Part shown: positions 52,500 through 61,398 of the stretch, piece by piece
Layout: each line of letters begins with the position of its first letter
Numbering within the stretch: position 1 is the first letter of the stretch
Assembly: GCA_000531095.1 (NCBI GenBank)
Contig: HG799465.1
Span: 913,915 to 977,914 of the forward strand
Direction of reading: 5' to 3'
Length of the DNA: 64,000 nucleotides
DNA from: Gemmata massiliana
Lineage (GTDB): Bacteria; Planctomycetota; Planctomycetia; Gemmatales; Gemmataceae
Made by a program: the position numbers and the translations under genes
The notes under the pieces: model-generated
Seen by the model: the letters and a program-made list of their open reading frames with translations, nothing else
Database searches by the model: none
What the model was told of the DNA's origin: nothing

Positions 52500-52973
52500 T
52501 CACACGTGTTCCGGGAGGCGCTGTAACTCCGCGAACGCGGCCACGGTCTGCTCGGGCGTGTGGTTGAACACGACGCGCCCGGCCGTGTGCCAGTTCCCCT
52601 GGTGGAAGCTGAACACCGCGGTCGCGGGGCGCGGATCACGGGCCGCGGGCACCTCCGCCATCTCACCGTCTTCCAGCGGCTCGAACTGTACCAGTACCGG
52701 CACGAGCGCCACGATTCCGCCGGTCGCGGTGTCGCGGACCAGGACCGCGTCGCCGGTGATGTCGCACCGCACCCACCGCAACCCGCGCGGCAGCCCCGAC
52801 ACACTGGCCGCCTTCACCAACTGCTCCTCGAACCGCTCGTGCTGGAGCCGGAACAGTTCGCGACAGCGCTCGACGTGAACCACCCGGCCGAGGTGCCACA
52901 ACCACCGCGCGACGAGCGCGAGCAGGACGAGCACCGCCACGCCGCCGGTGAACCACCACCCCAAACTCCCCAT
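52500..52973 (-). CDS. Small membrane-anchored protein of unknown function
   Basis: The ATG at 52973 (GAGG eight bases upstream) opens a 157-residue protein with one N-terminal membrane segment (WWFTGGVAVLVLLALVARWLW) and a soluble domain (GLPRGLRWVRCDITGDAVLV, GGIVALVPVLVQFEP, TAVFSFHQGNWHTAGRVVF). The long frame further upstream belongs to shadow sequence of the next gene. It follows the large membrane protein gene by five bases on the same strand, so they form an operon. Confidence 0.65.
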   Translation of the reverse strand: MGSLGWWFTGGVAVLVLLALVARWLWHLGRVVHVERCRELFRLQHERFEEQLVKAASVSGLPRGLRWVRCDITGDAVLVRDTATGGIVALVPVLVQFEPLEDGEMAEVPAARDPRPATAVFSFHQGNWHTAGRVVFNHTPEQTVAAFAELQRLPEHV

Positions 52974-52978
52974 CGGCG

Positions 52979-54250
52979 CTACCTCGCGAAGATCCCGATG
53001 CGGTCGCGACGCAAAAGCGGAATGGCGCGCAGCGCCCGCTCCGGTTGTCCGGACTGGTGGCTCACCGTAAACGGTTCCCCCGTCACGATCTGCTCCGCCG
53101 TGAGGCCGCTCCGGGCCTGGGCCGCGATGCCGCCGTAGTGCTCCGCGACCGCGGACCCGTTTACCATTCCGGTACCCGTATTGCCGGGAAACGCAAGCGC
53201 GGACACAACACACAGCGCGACCGGCACCCACTTGCGGCCGAGCTTCACCCACACGAGGTACGTTGCGGCGAGCAGCGGCCACGACAACAGCGAGTACCGC
53301 GACCACAGCCCCATTTCGTCCCCGCCCGGGAACCCGGCACGCCCCAATCCGATCGCGAGCGCCACACCGGTTACCCCCGCGGCAACCGCAATTAACCCCG
53401 CGATCGAAAGGCGCTCGCGCGGTTCCTTCCACTGCGGTACGAGCACCGCGAGCGTGAGCACACCGACCACGAGCACACCGCCCGCCACGGCCCACCAAGC
53501 ACCACTCAATCCCACACCGAACGACATCGCGAGGACTTCCCCAGTGACGCTCCCCACCGCGATCGGGTCCGTACTCAGGGGCGGGTGAAGGGGCGGTTTG
53601 TGGTAATCCTGAAAATACACACCGAGGTACGCGAGCGGCAGCACCGCGAGAACCAACAGGAGCACGGCGCGCCCCTTCGAGCCCGCGCGCCACACGCTCA
53701 CCGCTACGAACGCGATCCACGCGCTCACGGGCGGGACAACCACCAGCCCCGAGCCGCCCGTCAGAGCGAGTAACAAGAGGCACGCGCCCGCTATCGCCCC
53801 CGACCGAAACGCATTCTCGCGTGTGATTCGCAGAGCAACAACAACGAGAGCCGTTGCGAACACCGCGAACATCGCGAAACAGACCTGGTACCCCATCACG
53901 AAGTTTTCCCAGTGCCCGATGTGTAACAGCGAGATGGGAAAGAAGACGTCCGCCCAGTGGGGCTTGCCGCGTAACTTATCGGCCAGGCGCATGAGAACGA
54001 GCGCAAGTGCCGACAGCATTGCGACCTGCAACACCATTCCGGTGCGGAAGTCGTGCGTGAGCCTGAAGTACGTGAGCACCACCACCCGCGGGAGCAGCAT
54101 CCGGTGCTCGTTGTGCTGCTGCCACAACCACGGCCCGGCCGGTTCGTCACCCAAAAGCGCCGGGACGAATTCCCACTCGTCGGCGTAGGGAGCGTTCGTG
54201 CCGATAAAGGCCACGAACGCGAACGCGCCGAGCGTCATGACGGCCCACAC
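52979..54250 (-). CDS. Polytopic membrane protein (glycosyltransferase-like, ORF start uncertain)
   Basis: The 423-residue protein has ten or more membrane segments and an N-terminal loop with an acidic residue after the first segment (GTNAPYADEWEFVP), followed by QQHNEHRMLLPR. This layout resembles GT-C type glycosyltransferases and O-antigen/mannosyltransferase-like proteins of planctomycetes, but no defined family motif allows a firm call. The GTG at 54250 and ATG at 54238 are weak starts. Just upstream, a run of seven G at 54297-54303 separates an ATG (minus strand, 54324) that would fit better if one base were added, so the true N-terminus may be longer. Confidence 0.6.
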   Translation of the reverse strand: MWAVMTLGAFAFVAFIGTNAPYADEWEFVPALLGDEPAGPWLWQQHNEHRMLLPRVVVLTYFRLTHDFRTGMVLQVAMLSALALVLMRLADKLRGKPHWADVFFPISLLHIGHWENFVMGYQVCFAMFAVFATALVVVALRITRENAFRSGAIAGACLLLLALTGGSGLVVVPPVSAWIAFVAVSVWRAGSKGRAVLLLVLAVLPLAYLGVYFQDYHKPPLHPPLSTDPIAVGSVTGEVLAMSFGVGLSGAWWAVAGGVLVVGVLTLAVLVPQWKEPRERLSIAGLIAVAAGVTGVALAIGLGRAGFPGGDEMGLWSRYSLLSWPLLAATYLVWVKLGRKWVPVALCVVSALAFPGNTGTGMVNGSAVAEHYGGIAAQARSGLTAEQIVTGEPFTVSHQSGQPERALRAIPLLRRDRIGIFAR

Positions 54251-54364
54251 TGCGACGAGCGCGCGCCGGAGCGAACCGAACGTTGCGCTTGTCGCTGGGG
54301 GGGCGGCGTGTAAGTTTGTGTCATCGCATCCGTATTCGGAAGTGCATCTTTCTAGGAGCAGTAT

Positions 54365-54535
54365 ATGGTCGAGCGGCGAATCGAATTGGACCGGCGCTAC
54401 GGGCGCAAGAAGAAGATGAAGAAGCTCAAGGCGAAGCTGGAAACCGCGACCGGCGAAGCGCGAGACAAGGTTCTCTACAAGATCAAGCGCCTCAGCCCGT
54501 TCTGGACCGAACCGCCGAAGCCCGAAGGCAAGTAA
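54365..54535 (+). CDS. Small basic protein, DUF6800-like (56 residues)
   Basis: The ATG at 54365 follows AGGAGC. The 56-residue product is very basic (MVERRIELDRRYGRKKKMKK) with a helical middle and the ending KIKRLSPFWTEPPKPEGK. It resembles a group of small conserved planctomycete proteins known to me as DUF6800, of unknown function. Basic charge would suit RNA or ribosome binding, but this is a guess. A convergent terminator follows. Confidence 0.75.
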   Translation: MVERRIELDRRYGRKKKMKKLKAKLETATGEARDKVLYKIKRLSPFWTEPPKPEGK

Positions 54536-54556
54536 TAAAATAGCGAAGCATTTCGC

Positions 54557-54592
54557 AACGGGCGGTGAGGCACATAAGTCTCACCGCCCGTT
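54557..54592. terminator. Convergent bidirectional terminator
   Basis: Stem AACGGGCGGTGAG/CTCACCGCCCGTT (54557-54569 and 54580-54592) followed by CGCTTTT on the plus strand and preceded by AAAATAGCG. It lies between the small basic protein gene and aroA. Confidence 0.85.
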
Positions 54593-54598
54593 CGCTTT

Positions 54599-55897
54599 TC
54601 AGGCCCGGAGCCGTTCCAAATCCTGCCAGAACCCCGGATACGTCTTCGCGACGCAGCCCGGGTTGCGAATCACCACTCCCGGCACCCTCAACCCGACCAG
54701 TGCCAGGCTCATCGCCATCCGGTGATCGTTGTAGGTGTCTACCGCGCAACCCTTTAGTGCTCGCGGCACGATCGTCAGCCCATCGTCACGTTCTTCGACT
54801 TCCGCGCCGAGTTTGCGCAGTTCCGTCGCGAGTGCGGCGATGCGGTCCGTTTCCTTGTGGCGAATGTGCCCGACGTTGCGGATCGTGGTCGCCCCCTCCG
54901 CGAAGCACGCGACCGCCCCGAGCGTCATTACTGTGTCGCTGATGTCGTTCATATCGACATCGACACCCCGTAAGTGCCCGCCGTGAACCGTGATGCCGTT
55001 GTCGCTCTCTTCGATCCGGCAGCCCATCTGTGCGAGCACATCGACGAACCGCACGTCCCCTTGGAGCGACTTGCGATTCAACCCCGTAACCGTGACCCGA
55101 CCGCCCGCAACCGCAGCCGCGGCCCAGAAATACGACGCCGCCGAAGCGTCGGGCTCGATGGCGTATTCTTTCACACTTCGGTGCGGACCGGGAGTCGTTT
55201 GGAACACGCCGGCGGACGGGCGTGACATGTTCCCGACCCACTCGTCGACCATCTGCTCCGTCATCACGACGTAAGGCTCAGAGACAAGCCCCCCCTCGAC
55301 CCGAATGGTAATCGGGCGCGAAGCGAAAGCCGCGGCCATCATCAGTCCGCTGAGGTACTGGCTACTGGTCGTTCCGCGGACCGTGACTTCGCTCCCCCGC
55401 CAACCAGTCGTTTCGATCACAACCGGGGGGCACCCGTTGCCGCCCTCACTGTGGGCGTTGACGCCGAGTTGCCTGAGTGACTCCAAGAGGTCTTCGAGCG
55501 GTCGCTCGCGCATCCGCGGAACACCGTCGAACCGGTAGCGCCCTTCGCCGAGGCTCACCATCGCGGTGAGAAAGCGCACGGTCGTACCGGAATTCGCCAC
55601 GAACAAATCCGCCGCGCTCGCCGGGATGAGACGTGCGGAATCGCTCGTGACGGTCACCGTGTTTTTCGACCAATCCACGCTGACCTGGAACCCGAGCCGG
55701 CGAAGGCACTCGATCATAACCTCGGTGTCTTCGCTCCGGAGAACACCGCGGAGCGTGGGCTTCTGGTTAACAGCCAGCGCCGCGAGGGCCAGCGCGCGGT
55801 TGGTGATGCTCTTGCTGCCCGGGACGGTCACGACCGCGCTCACAGGCTTCGTGAGTGGGGCGACTTCGAGTTCGGCGGGGTAAGTCACGTCGGACAT
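54599..55897 (-). CDS. aroA: 3-phosphoshikimate 1-carboxyvinyltransferase (EPSP synthase)
   Basis: AroA joins shikimate-3-phosphate and PEP in the sixth step of chorismate synthesis. The 432-residue protein has the N-terminal substrate site PGSKSITNRALALAALA, the NSGTTVRFL motif, the SQY loop (TTSSQYLSGLM), the PEP-binding HKETDRIAALATELR and the ending YNDHRMAMSLALVG. Length is typical. Its start lies 13 bases inside truA, so the two are translationally coupled. It is the last gene of the probable asd-truA-aroA unit. Confidence 0.96.
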   Translation of the reverse strand: MSDVTYPAELEVAPLTKPVSAVVTVPGSKSITNRALALAALAVNQKPTLRGVLRSEDTEVMIECLRRLGFQVSVDWSKNTVTVTSDSARLIPASAADLFVANSGTTVRFLTAMVSLGEGRYRFDGVPRMRERPLEDLLESLRQLGVNAHSEGGNGCPPVVIETTGWRGSEVTVRGTTSSQYLSGLMMAAAFASRPITIRVEGGLVSEPYVVMTEQMVDEWVGNMSRPSAGVFQTTPGPHRSVKEYAIEPDASAASYFWAAAAVAGGRVTVTGLNRKSLQGDVRFVDVLAQMGCRIEESDNGITVHGGHLRGVDVDMNDISDTVMTLGAVACFAEGATTIRNVGHIRHKETDRIAALATELRKLGAEVEERDDGLTIVPRALKGCAVDTYNDHRMAMSLALVGLRVPGVVIRNPGCVAKTYPGFWQDLERLRA

Positions 55898-56637
55898 GGG
55901 TGGTACGTTACACGCATGAGGAAGAGGCCTTCGGGCGGCGCGGTGGGGCCGGCGAGCCGGCGGTCCATCGCCCGGAGCACGTCGGCGATCTGCGTTTCGG
56001 GCCAGAACCCGCGCCCGACCTGCACCAGACTGCCCGCGATCGCCCGGACCATGTTATAGAGGAAGCCGTTCGCCTCCACGTCGATCCAGATGCACTCACC
56101 GAACCGGTTCACGCTCAGGTGCGTGATGGTGCGCACGCTCGTGAGGCGATTCGGCCACTCCGTCTCGAAACAGCGAAAATCGTGGCGCCCGACCAAGCAC
56201 CGCCCGGCGCGCGCCATAATTTCCGCATCGAGATTCTGTCGAACGAACCAGGCGTATTTGCGCAAAAACGGGTCTTGCTGCCGCCCGTCTTGAACGACGT
56301 AGCGGTAGGACTTCCGCACGGCGTCCTTGTTCGCGCAGAAACTTTGAGGCGCCTCGACGACTTCCCGAATATTCACGTCGTTCGGGAGCTTCGAGTTGAT
56401 CGCCTTGAGGAGCGTTTCGCAACTCAGCCGCGACGCGGTGTAAACGTTGGCGACTTGCCCGACGGCGTGGACACCGGAGTCCGTGCGCCCGCTGCAGTTC
56501 ACGCGCACGCGGCTCTCGCGGGTGATCTCGCCGATGGCTTTTTCGATCGTTTCCTGCACCGTGCGCTGACCGGGCTGCGTCTGCCAGCCGAAGAAGTCCG
56601 TCCCGTCGTAGCGGATGGTGAGTTTGAGGTTGCGCAT
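55885..56637 (-). CDS. truA: tRNA pseudouridine(38-40) synthase
   Basis: TruA makes pseudouridine at positions 38-40 in the anticodon arm of many tRNAs. The 250-residue protein has the starting motif RYDGTDFFGWQTQPGQRTVQ, the catalytic Asp in GRTDSGVHAVGQVAN, and the C-terminal motif FLYNMVRAIAGSLVQVG. Length fits (about 250-270). The ATG at 56637 directly follows a palindromic repeat, and no Shine-Dalgarno is visible. It overlaps aroA by 13 bases. Confidence 0.96.
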   Translation of the reverse strand: MRNLKLTIRYDGTDFFGWQTQPGQRTVQETIEKAIGEITRESRVRVNCSGRTDSGVHAVGQVANVYTASRLSCETLLKAINSKLPNDVNIREVVEAPQSFCANKDAVRKSYRYVVQDGRQQDPFLRKYAWFVRQNLDAEIMARAGRCLVGRHDFRCFETEWPNRLTSVRTITHLSVNRFGECIWIDVEANGFLYNMVRAIAGSLVQVGRGFWPETQIADVLRAMDRRLAGPTAPPEGLFLMRVTYHPCPT

Positions 56638-56647
56638 GGGTTCGGGC

Positions 56648-56712
56648 GAACCCCGCCCGCAAGGTCGGCGGGTGCTATTTCGCGGTCACCCCCGCCCTTG
56701 CGGGCGGGGTTC
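56648..56712. repeat. Two facing GAACCCC hairpins between asd and truA
   Basis: Outer arms GAACCCCGCCCGCAAG (56648-56663) and CTTGCGGGCGGGGTTC (56697-56712) pair perfectly over 16 bases. Each arm also begins a smaller hairpin (GAACCCCGCC-CGCAAG-GTCGGCGGGT). The layout matches the element at 44516-44576. It lies inside a likely operon. Confidence 0.8.
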
Positions 56713-56736
56713 ACTGTTGCAGGTAGGGGCACCAAA

Positions 56737-57753
56737 TCACTTCACGATGCCGCGCTTGACGAGTTCCTCCGCGCACTGCACGGCGTTGCTCGCCGCGCCT
56801 TTGCGGAGGTTGTCGGCCACGACCCACAGGCACAGGGCGTTCGGGTTGCTCGGATCCTGGCGCACGCGGCCGACGAACGTGTGGTCACTCCCCTCCGCGT
56901 GGATCGGCTGCGGGAACTCGCCCTTCACGTCGTCCATGAACACCACGCCGGGGGCTTTGGCGAGCGCGGCCCGCGCGTCGGCGACCGAGATCGGGCGTGC
57001 GAACTCGACCGTGACCGCCTCGCTGTGCGCGACCTTCACCGGCACGCGGACGCACGTCGGGCTCACGCCGATGGTCGCGTCACCCAGGATCTTCTTCGTT
57101 TCGTTGATGACCTTATTCTCTTCTTCCGTGAAACCGTTCGGGTCTAGCGTCCAGTCCAGCGTGATGACGTTCCCCGCGAGCTGGGCGCGGTGGGCCGTCG
57201 GCGCCGGCACGGGCTTACCCGCGGCCCACGCGCTCACTTGCGCGTTGAAGTCCACCAGCCCCTTCGCGCCCTTGCCCGAGGACGACTGGTAGGTCGCCAC
57301 CACGATGCGCTTCACCGGCGAAATATCGTGCAGCGGCTTGAGCGCCACGCACAGCGGGATCGCGACGCAGTTCGGGTTCGCGACGATGCCCTTCTTGATG
57401 TGGTGGAGCTGGTCCGCGTTCACCTCCGGCACCACGAGCGGGCAGTCCGGGTCCATGCGCCACGCGGAGGAGTTGTCCACCACGATCGCACCGGCCTTGG
57501 CCGCGATCGGCGAAAACTCCTTGCTCACCGAACCGGGGGTGCTGCTGAGCACGATCTGCACGCCCGCGAACGCCTCGGCGCGGATCGGCTCGACGGTGTA
57601 CTGTTTCCCCGCGAACTCGACGGGTTTACCAGCGCTTTTCTCGGAAGCCAGGAATTTGATCGACTTGATCGGGAAGCTGCGCTCCACGAGCACCTTCCGG
57701 ATCAGATCGCCCACGGCACCCGTCGCACCGACAACCGCCACGTTCACGGCCAC
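56737..57753 (-). CDS. asd: Aspartate-semialdehyde dehydrogenase
   Basis: Asd reduces aspartyl phosphate to aspartate semialdehyde, feeding lysine, threonine and methionine (and diaminopimelate) synthesis. The 338-residue protein has the NADP-binding start VAVVGATGAVGDLIRKVL, NSSAWRMDPD, the catalytic Cys in ANPNCVAIPLCVAL and the YQSSSGKGAKGLVDF motif. The start is one of three nearby GTG codons; I use the first at 57753, with AGAGG seven bases upstream. The frame is open upstream without protein-like sequence. It is divergent from the M81 peptidase gene. Confidence 0.95.
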   Translation of the reverse strand: MAVNVAVVGATGAVGDLIRKVLVERSFPIKSIKFLASEKSAGKPVEFAGKQYTVEPIRAEAFAGVQIVLSSTPGSVSKEFSPIAAKAGAIVVDNSSAWRMDPDCPLVVPEVNADQLHHIKKGIVANPNCVAIPLCVALKPLHDISPVKRIVVATYQSSSGKGAKGLVDFNAQVSAWAAGKPVPAPTAHRAQLAGNVITLDWTLDPNGFTEEENKVINETKKILGDATIGVSPTCVRVPVKVAHSEAVTVEFARPISVADARAALAKAPGVVFMDDVKGEFPQPIHAEGSDHTFVGRVRQDPSNPNALCLWVVADNLRKGAASNAVQCAEELVKRGIVK

Positions 57754-57970
57754 AGTAGCACCTCTTATTGGAGATTCGGACGGAACATTCCGCCCACAGA
57801 TAACAATACAAATTCTCGTTGTTAAGGAAATCGCAACACGCCGGTCCGCGGCCACAAACGCCGGCCGTGCCGCGGCGAAGAGAATACATTGTTCTTCGCG
57901 CCTCACTGCGGGCCGTCGTTCAAATTGCACCGGGCCGAGCGCCCGTGAGTCCTCCCACCCCAGCGCCTTC

Positions 57971-59430
57971 ATGCGAATCGCCATCGGCGGGTTCATGCAC
58001 GAGTCGAACACCTTCGCTCCGCTCCCGACGGACCTCCGGCGGTTCCGCGACGGCAGCCTCACCTACGGTGATCCGACGGTCCCCGTCTGGCAGGACGCGC
58101 ACCACGAAGTGGGCGGGTTCATCGAGGGCGCGGGTAAATTCGGGTACGACCTCGCCCCGGTCGCAATGGCCTGGGCGACCCCAGCGGGTCCGGTGACCGA
58201 CGAGTTCTTCGACCACTTCACGGACGCACTGGCAACGGGGTGCAAGCTCGCCGAGCCGACGGCGTGCTGCTCGCACTTCACGGCGCAATGGTCACGCCCA
58301 AGCACCCGGACGCGGACGCGGAAGTGCTGCGCCGAATTCGGGCCGCGCTCGGGCCGAACGTGCCGATCGCGGTGACGCTCGACTTCCACGGGAACGTTTC
58401 GCCGCAAATGGCCGAAACCGCGAACATCCTGATCGGCTACCAGACGTACCCGCACGTCGACCAGCGGCAGCGCGGGCTGATCGCGGCGCAGTTGCTCGCG
58501 CGGGCCGTGAAGGGCGAGGTGCGCCCGGTGTGCCACGTCGCCAAGCCGCCGATGCTCCTGAACCTGCTGGGGCAGGACACGAGCCGCGAGCCGATGGCCG
58601 GCCTCATGCGCACGGCGCGCGAGATGGAGCAACAGCCCGGAATCCTCTCGGTGAGCCTGATGGCCGGCTTCCCCTACGCGGACGTGCCCGACATGGGCGC
58701 GAGCGTGATCGTGGTCGCCGACGGGAACCGCACGCACGCGAAGGCCGCGGCCGACGAACTCGCGAACGCGATGTGGTCCGTGCGCGAACAACTGAACGTC
58801 CCGTGCCCGCGCCCGGAAGCGGCCGTTCATATGGCGCTCACGAGCACGAAATTGCCGGCCCTACTCGTCGACCTCGGCGACAACATTGGTGGCGGCTCCG
58901 CCGGTGACGGCACTGTGCTGCTCGCGGAGCTTCTGAAGCAGCACGCGAAGGGGTTCGTGGTCGTGATTCACGCGCCCGCTGCCGTCGAGCAAGCCAAAAG
59001 CGCTGGGGTCGGCGGGACGGTCGACGTGACCGTCGGCGGCTCGACGGGGGTACTGCACGGCGAGCCGGTCCGCGTGCGCGGGATGGTGCGGTCGCTCCAC
59101 GAGGGGAAGTGGACGGAGGTCGAACCGCGGCACGGCGGGCGCCGGCAGAACGATCAAGGGCACACCGCCGTCATCGACCTCGCCGACGGCAACCAACTCG
59201 TGCTGAACTCGCTCCGCATGCCGCCCTTCAGCCTCGGGCAGCTCACGAGCATCGGCATCGACCCGAAGCAGGCGCGCGTGATTGTCGTGAAGGCCGCGGT
59301 CGCGTACAAGGCGGCGTATGAGCCGATCGGCGGCGAGATCATCGAAGTGGACACGCCCGGCCTCACCGCGATCAACGCGGCCCGGTTCGAGTACAAACGC
59401 ATCCGCCGACCGATGTACCCGCTCGATTAA
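57971..59430 (+). pseudogene. M81 family metallopeptidase (MlrC-like), split by a frameshift
   Basis: The M81 family includes MlrC, a metallopeptidase of microcystin breakdown. The ATG at 57971 starts MRIAIGGFMHESNTFAP, a family signature, and the frame continues to near 58258 (DEFFDHFTDALATGCKLAEP). The protein then continues in another frame: DGVLLALHGAMVTPKHPDAD, TLDFHGNVSPQMAE, the metal-site DNIGGGSAGDGT, and on to 59430. Adding one base near 58258 (CCGACGG to CCGGACGG) restores one protein of about 487 residues. All catalytic sequence motifs lie in frame once joined. The break may be a sequence error, since everything else is well preserved. Confidence 0.8.
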
Positions 59431-59654
59431 TGGCGCCGCGGTCGCGCTCGTTGGGGTGGGGCACAGAAGTTGCCCCACTCTTCCGGCAATATTTGCCGAC
59501 CAACGCGCGGTGTAAGAATGAGCAGCGCGAAGAAAAAGTTACGAACGCACGTCGCGCATCTCACTTCGATTCGCACACATTACACACCGCCCTACTCGCT
59601 TGTCTCGCACGCGGCCTCCGGTCATGCTGACATGAACCGACCGGAGCCAACACC

Positions 59655-60344
59655 GTGACCGAACAAGAATGGCTGAACTGCACCGATCCGGCACCGATGC
59701 TGGAGTTTGTGCAGGGAAAAGTAAGCGACCGGAAGTTACGGCACATTATGGTCGATTACGCCCACGCACTACTGACTTGGCATCACGACGCTGCCACCCG
59801 GGAGGTCATCACCATCCTGGATCGGTATGCCGAGGGGCGCATTGCGGGCGAGGGGTTATACGACGCGCTCCGGCCGTTTGCCGCATCGTGTCAGGTGCTG
59901 GTCGACGAAGGGTACCCCTGGTCAGTGCAGGGGGCTCGTCCTCTTCATGCCCATGTCGAGTCTGCCGCCTGCTGGCTCATCCGGCGGTTCCTCCCGCCCG
60001 AGGTGACCGTCTCCGGCCTCTCCGATCTGAGCGGGTTGCGGCTGTCCCCAAAAGACGCCGACATACTCGACTACTTCCAGTGGCTTGTCTGCGAGACGCT
60101 TCGGGACGTGGTGGGGATTGCTACGTTCCGCCCCGTTACCTTCAAGGCGGCGTGGCGAACGCCCGCGGTCGTTGCCACTGCCGAAGGTATCTATCAAGAC
60201 CGTGCCTTCGACCGCATGCCGATCTTGGCCGACGCTTTGCAAGATGCTGGGTGCGACAGCGCCGACATCTTGGGGCACTGTCGCAGCGACGGCCCGCACG
60301 TTCGAGGCTGTTGGGTGATCGATTTGCTGCTGGGAAAGGAGTAA
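59655..60344 (+). CDS. Gemmata-type conserved hypothetical protein
   Basis: The 229-residue protein starts with MTEQEWLNCTDPAPMLEFVQ and ends with DAGCDSADILGHCRSDGP, HVRGCWVIDLLLGKE. I recognise this start and end from families of uncharacterised proteins expanded in Gemmata-type genomes, where the middle varies. There are no catalytic motifs. It is soluble, with a likely helical middle (RKLRHIMVDYAHALLTWHH). The GTG at 59655 has GGAG eight bases upstream. The nth gene begins five bases after its stop, so they are probably co-transcribed. Confidence 0.75.
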   Translation: MTEQEWLNCTDPAPMLEFVQGKVSDRKLRHIMVDYAHALLTWHHDAATREVITILDRYAEGRIAGEGLYDALRPFAASCQVLVDEGYPWSVQGARPLHAHVESAACWLIRRFLPPEVTVSGLSDLSGLRLSPKDADILDYFQWLVCETLRDVVGIATFRPVTFKAAWRTPAVVATAEGIYQDRAFDRMPILADALQDAGCDSADILGHCRSDGPHVRGCWVIDLLLGKE

Positions 60345-60349
60345 CTCCG

Positions 60350-61033
60350 ATGCCCGCTACGAAACGCCTCAAAAAGAAGCCTTTTGATATCGAAGAAGCG
60401 ATCCCGCTCCTGCGAGAAGCGGTTGCCCCGTACCCGAAAGCCGCCCTTTTTGAACTCGCGGGCGAGGGCTATACTTCCGTCTTCGAGATCCTCGTCGCGT
60501 GCATCATCTCCATTCGCACGCGGGACGAAACGACACTTCCCGTGTCGCGCCGGTTGTTCGCGGCCGCACCGAAACCGGCCGACATTGCCGCGCTATCAGT
60601 GAAGGAAATCGAGCGCCTCATTTACCCCTCCACGTTCCACGACGTGAAGGCCGGGACCATTCGCACTATCGCGCGCGAAACGGTCGAGAAGCACGATGGC
60701 GTGTTGCCGTGCGATGCCGACGAACTGATGAAGTTTAAGGGCGTCGGACCCAAGTGCGCGAACCTCGCGGTCGGCATCACGTGCGGCCAGATGCTCACGG
60801 GCGTGGACATTCACGTTCATCGCGTTACGAACCGGTGGGGCTACGTGAGTGCGAAGACGCCAGAAAAGACGATGGACGCGCTACACGAGAAGCTCCCTCA
60901 ACACTTGCGGGTCGAGATCAACGCGCTGCTCGTACCGTTCGGCAAGCACATCTGCACTGGCGACCGGCCCAAGTGCTCGTCGTGCCCGCTGTTGGAAATG
61001 TGCCAACAGGTGGGCGTCACACGACACGAATAA
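60350..61033 (+). CDS. nth: Endonuclease III-like DNA glycosylase/lyase
   Basis: Endonuclease III removes oxidised pyrimidines and nicks the abasic site. The 227-residue protein has the helix-hairpin-helix LMKFKGVGPKCANLAVG with the catalytic Lys, the Asp in GVDIHVHRVTNRWG, and a C-terminal [4Fe-4S] motif C-x6-C-x2-C-x5-C (CTGDRPKCSSCPLLEMC). Length agrees with the family. The ATG at 60350 is the first after the stop of the previous gene, with AAAGGAG shortly before it. The terminator at 61036 closes the unit. Confidence 0.94.
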   Translation: MPATKRLKKKPFDIEEAIPLLREAVAPYPKAALFELAGEGYTSVFEILVACIISIRTRDETTLPVSRRLFAAAPKPADIAALSVKEIERLIYPSTFHDVKAGTIRTIARETVEKHDGVLPCDADELMKFKGVGPKCANLAVGITCGQMLTGVDIHVHRVTNRWGYVSAKTPEKTMDALHEKLPQHLRVEINALLVPFGKHICTGDRPKCSSCPLLEMCQQVGVTRHE

Positions 61034-61035
61034 AA

Positions 61036-61072
61036 CGCTCCCGCCCAGCAACTGGTTCACCGAGCGGGAGCG
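61036..61072. terminator. Terminator between nth and a convergent small gene
   Basis: Stem CGCTCCCGC/GCGGGAGCG (61036-61044 and 61064-61072). AAAA precedes it on the plus strand, giving a T run for minus-strand transcripts. Confidence 0.75.
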
Positions 61073-61085
61073 CAGATGATTGTCA

Positions 61086-61373
61086 CTACTTAGGCGGCAT
61101 CTTTCCCGGAACGACAGTTCCACCGGGAACCACCGTGCCCGGCTGGACCGCGCCCGGCATCAGCGCCGGACCGCCTGGGTAACCCGGTTGGCCAGGATAG
61201 TACGCACCCGGAGGAACACTATAGCTGGAACCGCAACCGCCACACGGCGGCGGGGGAGCACACGCAACCGTAGCCGACTTCCGACCGCGTTTCTTACCGC
61301 ATGCCGAAGCGTCGTCCGCGAACGCAGCGAACGAAGCAACGCTCAGAGCGAAGAGAGCGAGGGTACGCATCAT
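61086..61373 (-). CDS. Small secreted Pro/Gly-rich protein
   Basis: The 95-residue product has a signal peptide (MMRTLALFALSVASFAAFAD) and then a short Cys/Lys segment (CGKKRGRKSATVACAPPPP, CGGCGSS) and a Pro/Gly/Tyr-rich repeat-like tail (YYPGQPGYPGGP, VVPGGTVVPGK). Four Cys could form disulfides or cross-links. This kind of protein is common in planctomycetes and may be part of the wall or stalk-like envelope; the function is unknown. GAGG precedes the double ATG. The gene is divergent from the ECF sigma operon. Confidence 0.7.
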   Translation of the reverse strand: MMRTLALFALSVASFAAFADDASACGKKRGRKSATVACAPPPPCGGCGSSYSVPPGAYYPGQPGYPGGPALMPGAVQPGTVVPGGTVVPGKMPPK

Positions 61374-61398
61374 GATACCTCACGGGTGCGAGACGCCC

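Noticed and set aside
59470-59658. Short open frame with MSSAKKKLRTHVAHL ahead of the Gemmata-type gene
   Set aside because: It has no ribosome binding site, overlaps the start of the next gene and has no recognisable feature.
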